From Excoecaria cochinchinensis (taxonomy: Eukaryota; Streptophyta; Magnoliopsida; Malpighiales; Euphorbiaceae), in assembly GCA_947683425.1 (NCBI GenBank), contig CANTUQ010000070.1, positions 1,576,001-1,640,000 of the forward strand: a DNA stretch of 64,000 bases, in the 5' to 3' direction. Positions 34,148 through 46,491 of the stretch are shown piece after piece. The notes under the pieces were generated by a model, which saw only the letters and a list, made by a program, of their open reading frames with translations, was not told the DNA's origin and made no database searches. A program made the translations under genes and the position numbers. Every line of letters begins with the position of its first letter. The first letter of the stretch is position 1.

Positions 34148-35126
34148 TTATATAAGGGCCTTCCCAGTTAGGATTAGCTTGCCCACCCCGGCAGATGTTT
34201 GTGAAGCAACTACCTTTTTGAGGACGAGCTGCCCAATCCTGAATGTCCTCGGCTTTATATTCCGATCGTGGTAAGATGACATCCTTTGCTTGTAAGCAGC
34301 AGATTGCATCTGAGCATGTTCTCTCTGTTCCTCCAGCCTATCCAGCTGACACAACAGGTTGGAATCATTTGCTGCCGCATCAAAACTCAAGGTCCGTATA
34401 TTTGGCATCGATCTCACAGGGGATAACCGCCTCTGTCCCATATGTGAGGGAGAAGGAGGTCTCCCCAGTTGCTGATCTTGGCGATGTTCGGTAAGCCCAC
34501 AGGACATTGTAGAGTTCATCCACCCAGAGACCTTTTTCCGAGTCAAGTCATTTCTTTAGACCTGCAAGAATAGTCTGGTTAGTTACCTCGGTCATGCCAT
34601 TTGCTTGAGGATGGTAGACTGAGGTGAAGCAAAGTTGGATCTTTAATTTCGAGCAGTATCCCTTGAAGGCTGTGCAATCAAACTGCTTGCCATTGTCTGT
34701 TATGATGGAATGTGGGATCCCAAACCTCGTTATGATGAACTTCTGAACGAACTTGATGATATTTGCCAGAGTTATGGTTGCCAAAGGCTCCTCCTCTACC
34801 CACTTAGTGAAATGGTCCACTGCTACCACTATAAACTTCCGCTGTCCGGTTGCTAAGGGGAATGGGCCCACTATATCGATCCCCCACTGGGCAAATGGCC
34901 AAGGACTATGTATTGAAACTTGGGGGGCAGCTTTTTGATGACTCAGATTACCGAACCGCTGGCACTTATCGCACTTCTTAACCAGTTCTTTCGCATCACT
35001 CTCCATACTTGGCCAATAGTATCCTTGCAACAACGCCTTTCGAGCTATAGCCTGTGCCCCTTCGTGGGCCCCACAAATACCTTCATGAATCTCCCTTAAC
35101 ACATATTTGCCTTCCTCTGTACTCAA
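34148..35126 (-). pseudogene. Integrase of the Tat element
   Basis: The first part (35,126-34,548) has an HHCC zinc-binding region (HEGICGAHEG...CDKCQRFG). The catalytic core follows: Asp in QWGIDIVGPFP, Asp in SIITDNGKQFD and Glu in HPQANGMTEV, so all three D,D,E residues are present. A stop at 34,548 is followed by a frameshifted C-terminal part (34,546-34,148) with LCQLDRLEEQREHAQMQSAA and IKPRTFRIGQLVLKKVV, the usual C-terminal domain. The enzyme would insert element DNA into the genome. Confidence 0.9.
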
Positions 35127-35135
35127 ACATTTTAC

Positions 35136-35957
35136 CTAGGGAGCCGAAAATGATCTCTTGTACAATTGATCATCTAAGATTGCATACCGACTGGATCGCC
35201 GAACTATCTTCCGGGCTTGCACTTGATCTTCGGGTAGAGTTCCGCTATTCAGATATGTGTAAATGGGAAGACGCCACCCATCCATCGGCTCATGCAAGTG
35301 TACCTTATATGTCTCGTGTGAAGGGGCAGATATGATAGACCAAATGATGTTTGATACGGCTGATTGATCTTGAAGGCAAGCTTGTTTAGCCAACACATCA
35401 GCCTCAACATTTTCCTCTCTTGGTACTTGATCAATAGACCATGCACAACCCCGGCTCTCAAGTTGGGAGAAAAGCGCAGCAGTTAATTCCTTGTATCTGA
35501 TCATCATATGGTCTTTGGCTTCAAATTTTCCCAGTACCTGGCTAACGACAAGCTGTGAGTCAGAGAAGATACTCAAGGAATCCAGTCTTACTTCCAAGGC
35601 TAGCTGTAAGCCAAAACTGAGAGCTTCATATTCGGCCACATTATTGGTTGCCTGGAATGCTATGTGAGCCATCGCCCGGATCACAATCTTAGCTGGTTCG
35701 ATCAAAATCACCCCGGCCCCGGCACCTATGGACGAGGATGCGCCGTCTATATACAATTTCGACGAGCAAGGACTAGGCTTCTGTGGGGATGCATTCCATT
35801 CTGCAACGAAATCGGCCAGAACTTGGCCCTTCATGGATGGCCGAGTTTTATACCGGACATTGAACTCTCCTAACCGAGCTGCCCATTCCGTGATTCTCCC
35901 AGATGCTTCGGGTTTCTGCAGTACCTTTTTGAGGTTTGAGTTCATCCTAACTGTCAC
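35136..35957 (-). pseudogene. Second RNase H domain of the Tat element
   Basis: Residues LYIDGASSSIGAGAGVILIE, then NNVAEYEALSFGLQLAL and IFSDSQLVVSQVLG carry the Asp, Glu and Asp of an RNase H1-type active site. Further on come VPREENVEADVLAKQA and the linker to integrase (YAILDDQLYKRSF). An additional, cellular/archaeal-like RNase H is a recognised trait of the Tat lineage. It is in the same frame as the integrase start, but separated from it by a stop at 35,136, and frameshifted relative to RT. Confidence 0.88.
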
Positions 35958-37554
35958 TGTATGGGCCTGAAGTAGGGGCGCAACTTGATAGCAGATATCA
36001 CTAATGCGAAAGCAAGCTGCTCGAGTATAGGGTACCGCAGCTCGGCGCCTCTCAGAACCTTGCTTGTATAATAGATCGAAAACTGCTGATTACCCTCTTC
36101 TCTTATCAAGACCGAACCCAATGCTCCCGATGAGACCGCAAGGTACATATACAGTGTTTCCCCCGATAGTGGCCGACTGAGAAGAGGTGGGGTGCTAAGA
36201 AAATTTTTCAATTCGTCAAACGCTTTCTGACACTCTGGTGTCCACTAAAAACCCTTCACTTTCTTAAGGGTGTTATAAAAGGGGAGGCATCTCTTAGCCG
36301 AACAGGAAATGAATCTGCCTAAAGCTGTTACCCTTCCGTTGAGTTTCTGAACATCCCTCACCGACTTTGGTGGCTCCATATCTAGAATGGCTTGAATCTT
36401 CTCTAGGTTAGCCTCAATTCCCCTCTTTGAGATCATGTACCCCAGGAATTTTCCAGACTGTACTCCGAAAGCACACTTCTCCGGATTAAGCTTTAAACCG
36501 AACTCCCTCAACACTCTGAAAGTTTCTGCCATCTCCCGGGGTAAGTCTGCCGTGGTCTTACCTTTGACAATCATGTCATCAATATAGACTTCTACATTCC
36601 TCCCAACTGCCCTGCGAACATCTTGTTCATTAATCTCTGGTAGGTGACTCCAGCATTCTTCAACCCGAAAGGCATGACTCGGTAACAATAGGTAGCCCGG
36701 TGTGTGACTAAATCAGTTTTCTCTTCATCACTCCTGTTCATAGGGATTTGGTGATATCCTGCAGAAGCATCCAGGAAGGCATATTGTTTAAATCCTGAGG
36801 TGGAGTCGACTAGGAGGTCAATATTGGGCAGTGGCTAGCAATCTTTTGGACAGGCCTTGTTAAAGTCCGTAAAATCCACACACATTCGCCATTTTCCGTT
36901 AGCCTTCTTTACCAGTACCACATTTGACAAGCAGTCCGGATATAGTACTTCCCTTATGAAGCCGTTCTTCAACAGTGTGTCAACTTCCTCCGACATCACC
37001 AGCTGTCGCTCGGGAGCGTGATTTCTCTTCTTTTGCTTAACAGGCTTACAGCTAGGCTGCACATTAAGGGCATGACACATTACCTCGGAAGAAACTCCCT
37101 TGATGTCTGAGGGTTGCCAGGCGAAGACGTCTTCATACTCTGACAATACTGCTATCAATGCTTCTTTCTCTTTCCCCTGTTTACTAGCAGTAATCTTGAT
37201 CGCCTTTCCTGGTGAGAGTTCTACCTCCCGAAGTAAATCCATGGGCTCCGCATTCCTCAATGTTGGAATATCCAGCGCATCCAACGGTAACGCCTGATCT
37301 ACCTCCTTCAACATACTTACATAAGTTTCCCGAGCTGCCTTCTGATTACCTCTTAGTACAGCCACAACTCCTCGGACAGGTATCTTCACCAGCAGCTTAC
37401 GCATTGAGATGTAGGCGTCCACCCCAACCAAGAGAGGTCGTCCAATAATCACATTGTAAGCAAGTGGTATATCAACCACCATGAAACAACTCCTACAACT
37501 GCACACCTGATCTTCATCTCCGAGCTGCAAATCCAACATGGCCGAGCCTTCCAC
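35954..37554 (-). pseudogene. Reverse transcriptase and first RNase H of the Tat element
   Basis: From the N-terminus: IKGVSSEVMCHALNV lead-in, GFIREVLYPDCLSNVVLVKK, NGKWRMCVDFTDFNKACPKD (ending in a stop at 36,835), VMPFGLKNAGVTYQ in another frame, and the catalytic VEVYIDDMIVKG (about 36,590). The RT thumb (KCAFGVQSGKFLGYMISKRG) comes next, then Ty3-type RNase H (TLYMYLAVSSGALGSVLIRE). The YIDD catalytic box is intact. A +1-type frameshift lies near 36,620, and a stop at 36,245 separates RT from RNase H. Confidence 0.92.
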
Positions 37555-37893
37555 TTTGACCGGTTGTCCAGATATACCAATGAATGGTGCTAAAACAGTT
37601 TCTAACCTATTTGCTGACAGCCCTAATGCCTTATAAGCCTACAAAGTGATAAGATTCACCGCACTTCCCGTGTCTACCAAGATTCTCTGGACCAGATAGT
37701 CTTATATCAGGGCTTCCACGGCTAGCGAGTTAGTATGAGGGGTCCGGACATGAGCTGCATCGGCCTCAGAAAATGTTACTTCGTATCCCTCTGCTCTACA
37801 ATCTGCCCCCACGGAGAACACTTCTTTGGCCTTCCTCTTTCTTGACTCCTCGAAGACATCATAATGTTGGCCTCCCGTAATCACATGAATCAC
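37555..37893 (-). pseudogene. Aspartic protease of the Tat element
   Basis: RILVDTGSAVNLITL (about 37,635-37,680) contains the DTG active site of a retropepsin. It is preceded by VIHVITGGQHYDVF and EGYEVTFSEADAAHV, typical of Tat/Ogre gag-pol junctions. Two in-frame stops flank the active-site block (TAA near 37,702 and TAG near 37,638). Confidence 0.85.
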
Positions 37894-37932
37894 CCCAGCC
37901 GGGGCTTTTTTGCTTGAGCCAGCCCTCTTATC

Positions 37933-38871
37933 CTATCTTCTTGGTGAAGGAGACCTATCTCGCCCATTCCTTGCTGCACCCTTTACGAATTGCCCGAGCT
38001 TGCCTTGCCGAATCAAATACTCGATTTCACGTTTCAACTGGCGACAATCATTCGTCTGATGGCCTTTATTCCTGTGAAAGGAGCAATATAGGCTCTGGTC
38101 CTTGCTAGGGTCATCTATCATGGGGCGAGGCCAGTTAACCCACTCATTCTCCTTCAACCAGGCCAAAATTTGGGACCTCGGAGCCGTTAACGGAGTGAAC
38201 CGCTCTTCTTGTTTGCTTCTTGCGCTCGGCTTTGAGACTAGATAAGCTCGGTTGGAATGGCTATTACCTCTTCCTCTGACCTTATCTCGGCCACTGCTGT
38301 TCCGATCTCGACCTGTGCAAAACCCTCTGTCCGAATCTCTCTGCTGTGCATTATATCTTAGTCGATGTGCTTCATCCATCCGGATGTACTTGTGGGCTCG
38401 AGACATGAGCTCGGTGAAATTGCCTGGGGGTTTCTTGCTCAAGGAATCACTGAAATCTTGACACCTTGTATTGCGGATGAGAGCATTGATAGCGACCTCC
38501 AAGTGTTGGTTCTGGATGCCCATGGCCACAGCATTAAACTTCTCCACGTAAGCTCGAAGTGCTTCCCCCTTCTCTTGATGTACCATGGTAAGGTCGACAG
38601 ATACTTTAGCAGGTCGGATGGCCGCTATGAATTTAGCAATGAACATGTCACTGAACTGCTCGAAGCTGTAAAAGGTATTTTCTGGGAGATTACGAAACCA
38701 TATCTGAGCCGAGTCAGTGAGTGTTTGGGGGAAAATCTTGCACAAAGCTGCATCCTCCGTGGTGTAAACCAACATAGTGTGGTGGAACTCGTCTAAATGA
38801 GCTCGGGGATCTGTGCTACCACTATACTTCGGCAGATTTGGCAAGCATATCTGGGGGAACGGGGTGGCCAT
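37933..38871 (-). pseudogene. gag (capsid and zinc knuckle) of the Tat element
   Basis: A 312-codon open frame. LPKYSGSTDPRAHLDEFHHT and QIWFRNLPENTFYSFEQFSD mark the retrotransposon gag domain (about residues 15-130). An Arg/Ser-rich basic stretch follows. Then comes the knuckle YCSFHRNKGHQTNDCRQLKR (about residues 268-287), with Cys, His, His and Cys in the C-x2-H-x5-H-x4-C style of Tat elements. It ends at a TAG; the protease follows in the same frame, so either the stop is a lesion or pol depended on read-through. Confidence 0.9.
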
Positions 38872-38904
38872 GATGTCTCGAGATAAAGGAGACCGAAAAC
38901 TTCC

Positions 38905-39401
38905 TTAGTACTGTAAGGTACTGCGGTTCTGATACTTCTGTATTCTTTCTTCAAATAATTTTTTTAACTGCTCGGCTGTCATTGTAATCGTTGTTCCCGG
39001 GGCTATTATGCTCGGCAAAGGTGGTGGTGGTGTTTGGGCTGGGAATTGTGTAGTTTGTATAGGGTGTTGCACTGTCGCATGTGTGAGGATAGGGGGTGTT
39101 ATTGCAGGGACCGGGGGTGGTGCCTGAGCCGCCATAGCTGATAGGGTGGTCAACAGGGTTTAGGCTGTTTGGGGGGTCAAGCCCGTGATCGCTGGGATAG
39201 TTGCGGGTGCTTGTAGTGTAGCTGGTGTATGAATCTGTGTTGGAAACAATTGTCGTACTGGGAGTGGGGAGATTTGCTCTGATTGAGCTGGTTGTAAGCT
39301 TTATAGGAGCTGGCTAAGAAAGTTGGCCGAGGGTTGGGTTGCAGTGTTGGGCTGGATAGATGCTGGGGTAGCAGAAACAGGCAAATCGGGAAAAGGTCCA
39401 T
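38905..39401 (-). pseudogene. N-terminal gag region of the Tat element
   Basis: Two Pro/Gln/Thr-rich pieces (39,401-39,177 and 39,153-38,905) ending TMTAEQLKKLFEERIQKYQN, a short helical motif that precedes gag in this lineage. They are separated from each other and from the capsid frame by stops. Confidence 0.6.
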
Positions 39402-39427
39402 TGTTGGCTGAAATCTGTGGAGTGTTC

Positions 39428-39445
39428 TACACTCACCGTACCAAA
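39428..39445 (-). other. Probable primer binding site of the Tat element
   Basis: Minus strand TTTGGTACGGTGAGTGTAG directly follows the LTR end GTTATCA. The TGG matches the complement of a tRNA CCA end. Which tRNA was used was not determined. Confidence 0.55.
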
Positions 39446-39950
39446 TGATAACAATTAGATTTCTTGAAGTAATTCCTCGCTTGAATCACCTGAGAATATA
39501 ACAAAACTGTCAAGTATTCCGACAAGGGAGACTCCGACGATCAAGCCAGTTAATTGACAAAGTAAAGATCTTGTGTCCAGAAATCAGAGAGAGATAAATG
39601 TACCTGATGGTTTCCTTTATATAGAGCTATGCCAAATAGGAAATAATATCTCGAATAGGAGAAAATCACCTTAATCTCTTGATTGATGCTTGATTCCCAA
39701 TTTGTGAAGATTTGTTGAGTGATTCTTGGTACTTTCCATCATTGTAAGATCAGGATTTGCACAATATCTGGAAAATATTCGTTGATGATGGCTTTCTATA
39801 ATCCATTACCGAACTGTTAACAGAACCGGGCTATTGATATACCGAATGCCCAAACGAGCCCGGTTATTCACCTTTTAGAATGTAAATTCGGCTTCTATCA
39901 TGTGCTCGGGTCAACCATGCCGGTCTCTTGCTCAAAGAATCCGGTCATCA
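39446..39950 (-). repeat. 5' LTR of the Tat element
   Basis: 505 bp, with a minus-strand TATATAAA at 39,616-39,623. Target duplication TAAAC at 39,951-39,955. Confidence 0.95.
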
Positions 39951-39955
39951 TAAAC

Positions 39956-40732
39956 TAACACTTCAAAATATTCAATTCATCAATTAAGAATCATTAACAC
40001 ACAAATTAATACAACAATTCCCAAACCTAATTTCCTTTGCTCATTTTTAGCTCATTTGTCACTTTGCTCACCATCTTCTTCTTTCCCTTTGTTTCTTTAA
40101 CCTTCAATTAAATCTTCAATTCGATGCTTTAGAATAACATGGCTAACTTTTCATTTGAATTTCTAACTTAATATTTGTGTGATTTGTGGGAGAATGGCAT
40201 GAAGAAATCTGCATCTTTACCTTAAGGTTGGCCGGCCAAAGTGAGGTGGGAAAGAGACAAATCCCACCACTTAACTTATATATGCATGTAAATGCATAGG
40301 TGACACAACCAAAGAGTGATACATGGACTCCACTTACATATACCTAAGCACACACTTATTTAATTCATCAAATCTTAACTTAATTAATTCCACCTTAACT
40401 TTAATTAATCTTTCACTTAACATAATTATGCCAAAATTTAATTAAATCACTTAACTTATTTATTTAATACAATTAGGTCCTTTTAAACTTTCAATTAAAT
40501 CCTTCTTGATTTTCAATTCACTCTTATTAATATTTTAACCCACCAATTAATTCTCTCAATACAATTTAAGTCTTAACAACATAATTGTTCAACTTATCGA
40601 AATTTTTCGAAACTTCCAAATTAATGACTGTTGTGTCCTTTTGACACTTTCATCACTCAACCATGCACATTTAGTTCCCAATTTACCCTAAACATGTCTT
40701 AATACTGTTATGGTGTATTTTAGGCCATTACA
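39956..40732 (-). mobile_element. Tekay-like LTR, third piece (5' end of the LTR)
   Basis: On the minus strand the LTR starts TGTAATGGCCTAAAATACAC at 40,732. A TATA box TATATAA at 40,277-40,283 (plus-strand coordinates) is followed by a leader GTGGTGGGATTTGTCTC. TGTAAT starts and this promoter layout are typical of Del/Tekay chromovirus LTRs. Together the three pieces give about 3.5 kb. The candidate duplication AAATC at 40,733 has no partner at the left end. Confidence 0.5.
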
Positions 40733-41073
40733 AAATCTAACTAATGCTAACAATTTTTTTCTTTATTTTTTTTAACTTGACACACATTATTTTCACATAT
40801 ATTAAAAATTATAATTTTTTTAAATTATTGAAAATTTTAGTTAATATATTAATGTTATATAACTTTTCAAATATATTTTGATTTTCATTATTGAAAAATT
40901 GATAAATCAAGAAATAATAATAAATATTAAATATGGACATATTGAACAATTAATAAATTAACTAAAATATTTTTTTAAAAAAATTAAAATATATTTGAAA
41001 TATATTTTAAAGTAATGAAAATTAAAAGAATATAAATAATTAAATATGAAAACAATGAAATAAAAAAATTGTA

Positions 41074-41105
<32 letters not shown>

Positions 41106-41757
41106 GTATGTATCGGTTATCGGTTCGGTTAACCGGTCTATGAGCTAAAAAAATAAATCAGTTTATTAATATCGATTTTTTTTTAAAATACTAATCGTTA
41201 ACCATTAAAATCGGTTTGGTTAACCTATTTTTCGGATCGATTTCGGTTCACTTTATCGGTTAAATTAGTCCAACGGTTTTTTTCTCACCCCTAAATTTGA
41301 TATATATAATTAAAAGATTGAAAGAAAAAAGAAGATAGTGACATAAAATTTCCCACTTCCCCTGGTGTCCTATTCCAGTAAAATTGAAACTGACTTTTAA
41401 AAAAAAAAATAAATACTGTAACTTCATATTTCCATTAAACTATTCTTATTTTACACTTTGCGGATCCAAATCATGAAAAAAAAACCTAAACGCTGTAACT
41501 CCATATCTTAATTGTTTTGGTTATCTTTAATGCTGCTGGAATTTTAGAGTTGTTCTTTAAATTAATTTTCAGGCCAGTTAACTTAAATCATCTGTATAGT
41601 TAATTTTTTTTAATTTTGCTTTTGTATGCTTTGATGTTTTGCAGCAAGATTTCTAATCTTTTTTTTTTTATTATTTTTTTTACTGAATCTATTGTTCGAA
41701 AACACAATAAAGTAATTGCATAATTTAAGTTCCCTATATGATATTAATTATTATTCT
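40733..41757. other. No gene; AT-rich, with a GGTTCGGTT-type repeat fragment
   Basis: 40,740-41,090 is AT-rich. A (TATG)n tract lies at about 41,090-41,114. 41,115-41,290 is built of TCGGTT/AACCG words and ends CTCACCCCTAAA, resembling the end of a TAGGGGTGAG-type TIR element; no matching left end was found. Confidence 0.4.
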
Positions 41758-42124
41758 TGAAAAGAAGAAGAAGAAACGAAGCAATCTGTTAAAGAACCCA
41801 ATGTCACTTTTCCTTTTTATATGAAATATATATGTATATGAATGTTAAATTGTAAATTGCAACCTCTTCTGTCAAATCTTTTTTGCCATATTCCACCGAC
41901 GATTACTACTACTACTACTACTATTAATGGGTTGAAGGTGTTGGACTTTTCTTCCATATGAGGAGAAAGAGTCCAAAATATTAACCATTTTGTATTAGCT
42001 AGTACAGATACAGATGGAGTTTTTTTGAAAATGTGTGTGAAATAAAGAAAAGAAAAAAAAAAAGAGTTGGCTGAGAGAGTTAAAGAAAGATGAAGAAAAA
42101 TCTGGTTTTTCAACACAAAATCAG

Positions 42125-42450
42125 TTCCACGATTTTTTCGTTTACCGGAGATTCAGCCGTTGGATCGAGCTAAAATTTGGAGAGAAGATTATTCACACAT
42201 CAATATTCATTCTGAACGGTGAAGATCGGATTTTGAAGTCTAGAGATTATTTCGTGGCAGAGACAACAGAAATTTCTTCTACAACAAACCAGTCTCACGA
42301 ATTATTTATTTCCCAGAGATTGAACAGTTGGATTGAGATGTATTTTGGATAGCATCTTATTAACATCTTGATCTTCATTCTAAACGGTAGAGATCAGATT
42401 CTATCATCCGTAGGTCGGTTCGTGGCTGGAACAGAATTCAGTTTCTGGGT
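42125..42450 (+). repeat. Diverged tandem repeat of about 155 bp in the leader part of the LTR
   Basis: Two units share ACGA-TTATTT, GGAGATTCAGCCGTTGGATC versus AGAGATTGAACAGTTGGATT, ATTCTGAACGGTGAAGATC versus ATTCTAAACGGTAGAGATC, and TTTCGTGGC versus GTTCGTGGC. Confidence 0.65.
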
Positions 42451-43138
42451 ATTAACTCTCTTGCTTTTGTCTTTAATTTATTCCATATATCTTGATGTTT
42501 ATTCCGAGATTATGATGATAATGATGATGATGATTATATGCCTCTAGTTCAGTATAGAGAAGATTTGCTGTAAGAGACAGAATACATGTTATATTTGCCC
42601 ATTATTTGATAGTGGAAGATTTAAGTGGCCTAAGGGTCCCGTGGTTTTTACTCCTTACATCCAGGAGGTTTTTCACGTAAAAATTTTGCGTGTTTTTGTG
42701 TTGATTGTGGGTGTAGAGTTCAGAACTTATTGCTGTGGTATTTGTTTTAGAAATTGCTCTATTTGTTAGTTTACCTAAAAGGTAGGGAAAGATAAACAAC
42801 AAAAATTCATTCCGCAAATTAAGTGTTTCCGTTGTTGATCATTTTTTCCCATCAGAAGACAATGACGATAGGAATGATAGTAATTGGCAGCGTATGTTAT
42901 TCCAACTTAATTGTATCACTGTTATCATTAAAATAACTATAATACTGTATTTATTTTTAAATCTTATGAATAGTATGTCAGTATTTTACTATATGTACGT
43001 AAACCTTAAGAAAAATTAATTAATGATCAATTCTTTCCCATTAAAATAAATGTACAAAATGATAAAATTGTTAGATTTTTCTTAGCCATTGTGACCGTTA
43101 GGATAATTGACCATTTCTTATTTAGGTTAAGAAATTCC

Positions 43139-43194
43139 GATACTCCTATGATAGATTGAGTGGCTTGATACTCCTATGATAGATTGAGTGGCTT
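43139..43194. repeat. Perfect 28-bp tandem duplication
   Basis: GATACTCCTATGATAGATTG continuing AGTGGCTT occurs twice in a row without mismatch, so it is recent. Confidence 0.95.
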
Positions 43195-44311
43195 TCTACG
43201 TGTTCTATACCTAGCTTTATATGAAGTTCCAAGAGTGATAATTACTCTACACATCTATTTTTTAAAAATCATTTTTTTAAATTTTGTCTCAAAATATTTT
43301 AGTTTATTAAGTTCTATTTTATTAAGAATGTTTTTAATCTTTTATCAAATTTTATGCAATTTATCTCCATGTTAATTTTCTACTAGTGTTTATTGATTTT
43401 TATTAAATTAGTATTATGCAAGTTTTAATTGTTATTTATTATGATTAATTTAACTAGTATTTTTTATTCGTTTAAATTAACTAGTATTTTTATTCGTTTA
43501 AATTTTACTTGAATTGAATATTATCTACTTTAGAGTTTTAGATTCTGATAACAGACTTCTAAATTATTTTTTGTTTATTATTCGTTTGAATAAAGGATTG
43601 ACTTACTTATATGAACTTATTTGATCCGTGTATCAAATTTTATCTGAACTTATCTGTTATCCACTTTGAAATTATATATGTTTTCTGCTTAAAATTATTT
43701 ATATGTTGGGTGAGTGAAGTAAATTATTTTCAAACCGGTGCATGTGCTCAGTTATTATCTGTATCTGTATGCAGCTATGTTGAGCAATCTATTATCTGAA
43801 TATACATCTGATCCTGTCACAGATATCACATGTTTAGAAAATCACATAACTTACTATCATGCATCATATGCCATTGACATCTGCATTAAAAGAATTACAT
43901 GATATTTGTGGTGGGGACATATATTATCTGACCTTTGGTGGTGTGGAGTATCACCACTCTGTTGAATTGTACTGTAGTTTTGAATAATTATTTTATATAT
44001 ATTAAATTATTTGGCTTATTTCATGATTTATTATGCAATATATTATACTGATTTAGTTGTTAAATATATTTGGATAAATTACTCTGTATTATTATTTGTT
44101 CTCAGTCAATTGTATGCTGTAGTTATCATTCACTGAGTCACTGTACTCAAACCATTTCCGCTCTATATATTTTTATTTTACAGATTAGTAGTTATACTCA
44201 ACTAGTTCCAGTCTTTATCCGTATGTTGGCAATAACCTTATTTTCATTTGTTAGTGGATTTGAATTGGCCAATATTATATTTCAGTTAAAATGTTAGTGG
44301 AACTTTAGAAT

Positions 44312-45100
44312 CACTACAAGAAATTTGACTTTTTGTGACAAATTTTTTAATGACGCATAAAATTTCGTCACTAATTATAACTTACAATAACGAATTTTTT
44401 AAAACGTCACCATAATATTTATTACTATGACGAAATTATCTTGCGTCATTTTATGTTTTAATTTTTGTCACTAATAGATTAATTTTGTGACGAAAAAAAT
44501 ATTTCGTCATGGTTTATTTAGGTGGAAAAATTTTCCACCTTTTTTTTTGAGGGAAAAAATTTAATAACAAAATAATAACTTATTACAACGTATCAAATCG
44601 TCACAAAATGTTTATTTATTTTTGTGACGAATTACTTTTGTCATAATTAAATAAATTAGTGACGATAAAATCAGTTCGTCACAAATAAGATATCAAGATA
44701 AAAGAAATTTCTAATTATTTTTTTTTTGAAAAAATTTAGTTCTAAAAATAATTTTATTTATGACAAATAAATGTATAACAAAAAATGAATGTACTGTGAC
44801 GAGGTACAATTTCATCACTTTTAATATGCAGGGAAAATTTTCAACTTTTTCTTTTGGAGAGAAAAAAATATAACAAAAAAATGACTATTTGCGACATATA
44901 AATTCATCATGAAATACTTATTTTTTTGTGACATGAATTATTTTTGTCACAATTTAATGAATTAGTGACAATAAAATTATTTCGTCACAATAATTTTATT
45001 TATGATAAATACATATGTCACAAAAGATGAATATATTATGACGAAATATAATTTCGTCACCGGTACAATCAATTTATAACAATAATAATATTATGTCACA
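44312..45100. repeat. CACTA subterminal repeat region, left
   Basis: Many copies in both orientations of a TGACGAAA/TTTCGTCA core, spaced irregularly. In CACTA elements such subterminal repeats bind the element's own protein. A matching region lies at about 48,110-48,709. Confidence 0.8.
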
Positions 45101-45531
45101 ATTAGTTGTAATGTTAATATAAGACAAATACATTACGTCATAAAACATAAATTCAATTTATGATATATCATAAAACAAATGAATATATTATGACGAAATA
45201 TAAGTTTATTACTAATACAATCAGTTTGTACGACTATAATATTTTATCAAAATTGACTGTAATAAAAATGTACTACAATTATATTATGTTATAAATAATT
45301 TATTTTATATTATAAATAAAAATGTTCCCAATAAATATTTTTAATGACCAAAAATAGTTTGTCATCTATTTTTTTACAAAAAGAACTAAATTAAATACGA
45401 AAGTTAATTAATTAATAATATAATAATAATTTGAAATAAAATATTTTAATGTAAATTAAAAAATTGTAACACTAAAGTCCAGAAGAAAAATTTTCCCCCC
45501 TATCTCCTTATCCCTCTCTCGTAAAATCGAT

Positions 45532-45960
45532 ATGTATCCGCTGCCCTCATCTCTCGGTGACTCCGCCTTTTCGCCGCGGTCCTATCTTGGTGACTTCCCC
45601 ATCTCCGCCACAGTTCGATCTATATCAGCTGCGGTCTCCGCCTCGTGCCTGTCTCTCTCACTTGTAGTCTCTGTCGCACTCCTCCCTCTCAATATCAATC
45701 ACCCATTCTTCAATCAGGTCATTTGTAACCCAATTCCTGTAAATATACTCTTTTACAGAATCACGACTCGGCTTCTCTCTCTATATGTTCTTCTTTTAAT
45801 AATTAACTGCAGTATATTTGGTTAATCTTTATGTGGATTGTGTTAGATTACTTTTCATTATAATTAGAAGTGGATTATTTGATGGGTGTTAGATTTGCTG
45901 AGTTTCTGAGTTAAATGGAGGATTACTCTTCCGGTCGTTCTTCATCCTACTCTGTTTATC
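45532..45960 (+). other. Exon-like pieces at the left of the CACTA interior, origin unknown
   Basis: A 97-codon open frame (45,532-45,825) starts in GC-richer sequence (MYPLPSSLGDSAFSPRSYLG). It may end at a donor CAG|GTCATT. A later short frame MEDYSSGRSSSYSVYHQ (45,915 onward) is next to AG|GTAATTC. The composition fits captured 5' exons or leader sequence, but no family is recognised. Confidence 0.35.
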
Positions 45961-46370
45961 ATCAATAGGTAATTCTTCTTCTGCATCTTATCAATTACAA
46001 AAAGATTTTTATTTGATTAATGAATTCAGTGATAATAAGCTTTGAGCTGTTGTGTTGTATCGGATCATGATATGCTTGCTACTGATAGAATTAGCATTCT
46101 GATGCATGTTTTTCAATTATCCAGATGATATAGTTCCCAAACTTCAGCTGACTCATAGTCATATTTTTATTGTATTAATTTTTGAAGTAGGAAGATATAA
46201 TATATATTCTAAGCCACGAATTTGTTGAGTTGTTCTGTGTATTTGATCGTGATATGCTACTGATTGTTATTTAATTGGGAAGAAATTCAGATCAGTTCCC
46301 AAGAGTCATATCTGGTTCATTTGAGAGTGTAAGACAAATATAAAATTCAAATAACTTTTGCTTGGTGGCA

Positions 46371-46491
46371 GGAACATGATTCCATGCTTTAGACCCAACA
46401 AGGATGAAGAGAAAAAGGCAGAGGACATGGTAATAAGAAATGGCGAATTATTATTGGAGAAATTAGTTGCATTGACCAATGGCATATCATG
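46371..46491 (+). pseudogene. Captured fragment of a ZED1-related (ZRK) pseudokinase gene
   Basis: After an acceptor-like TTGGTGGCAG, a 48-codon frame (46,376-46,522) reads MIPCFRPNKDEEKKAEDMVI and RNGELLLEKLVALTNG, then turns into unrelated residues. The pattern basic KxxEKKAExMxxxNGxxLLExLIAxxNG is the N-terminus of plant ZRK pseudokinases (RKS1/ZED1 relatives), which act with the immune receptor ZAR1. Only the first about 37 residues remain; the kinase fold is absent. Assignment is from motif memory. Confidence 0.55.

Larger units (their letters stand above)
30525..39950 (-). mobile_element. Tat-lineage Ty3/gypsy retrotransposon with an antisense gene
   Basis: LTRs at 30,525-31,028 (3') and 39,446-39,950 (5') start TGAT and end ATCA and are flanked by exact TAAAC duplications (30,520-30,524 and 39,951-39,955). 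On the minus strand the order is gag, protease, RT, RNase H, a second RNase H, integrase. Between integrase and the 3' LTR lies a plus-strand, intron-containing gene. A second RNase H and extra sense or antisense ORFs before the 3' LTR are known in the Tat lineage. The gag-pol frame has at least three in-frame stops and three frameshifts, so this copy cannot move by itself. Confidence 0.95.
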
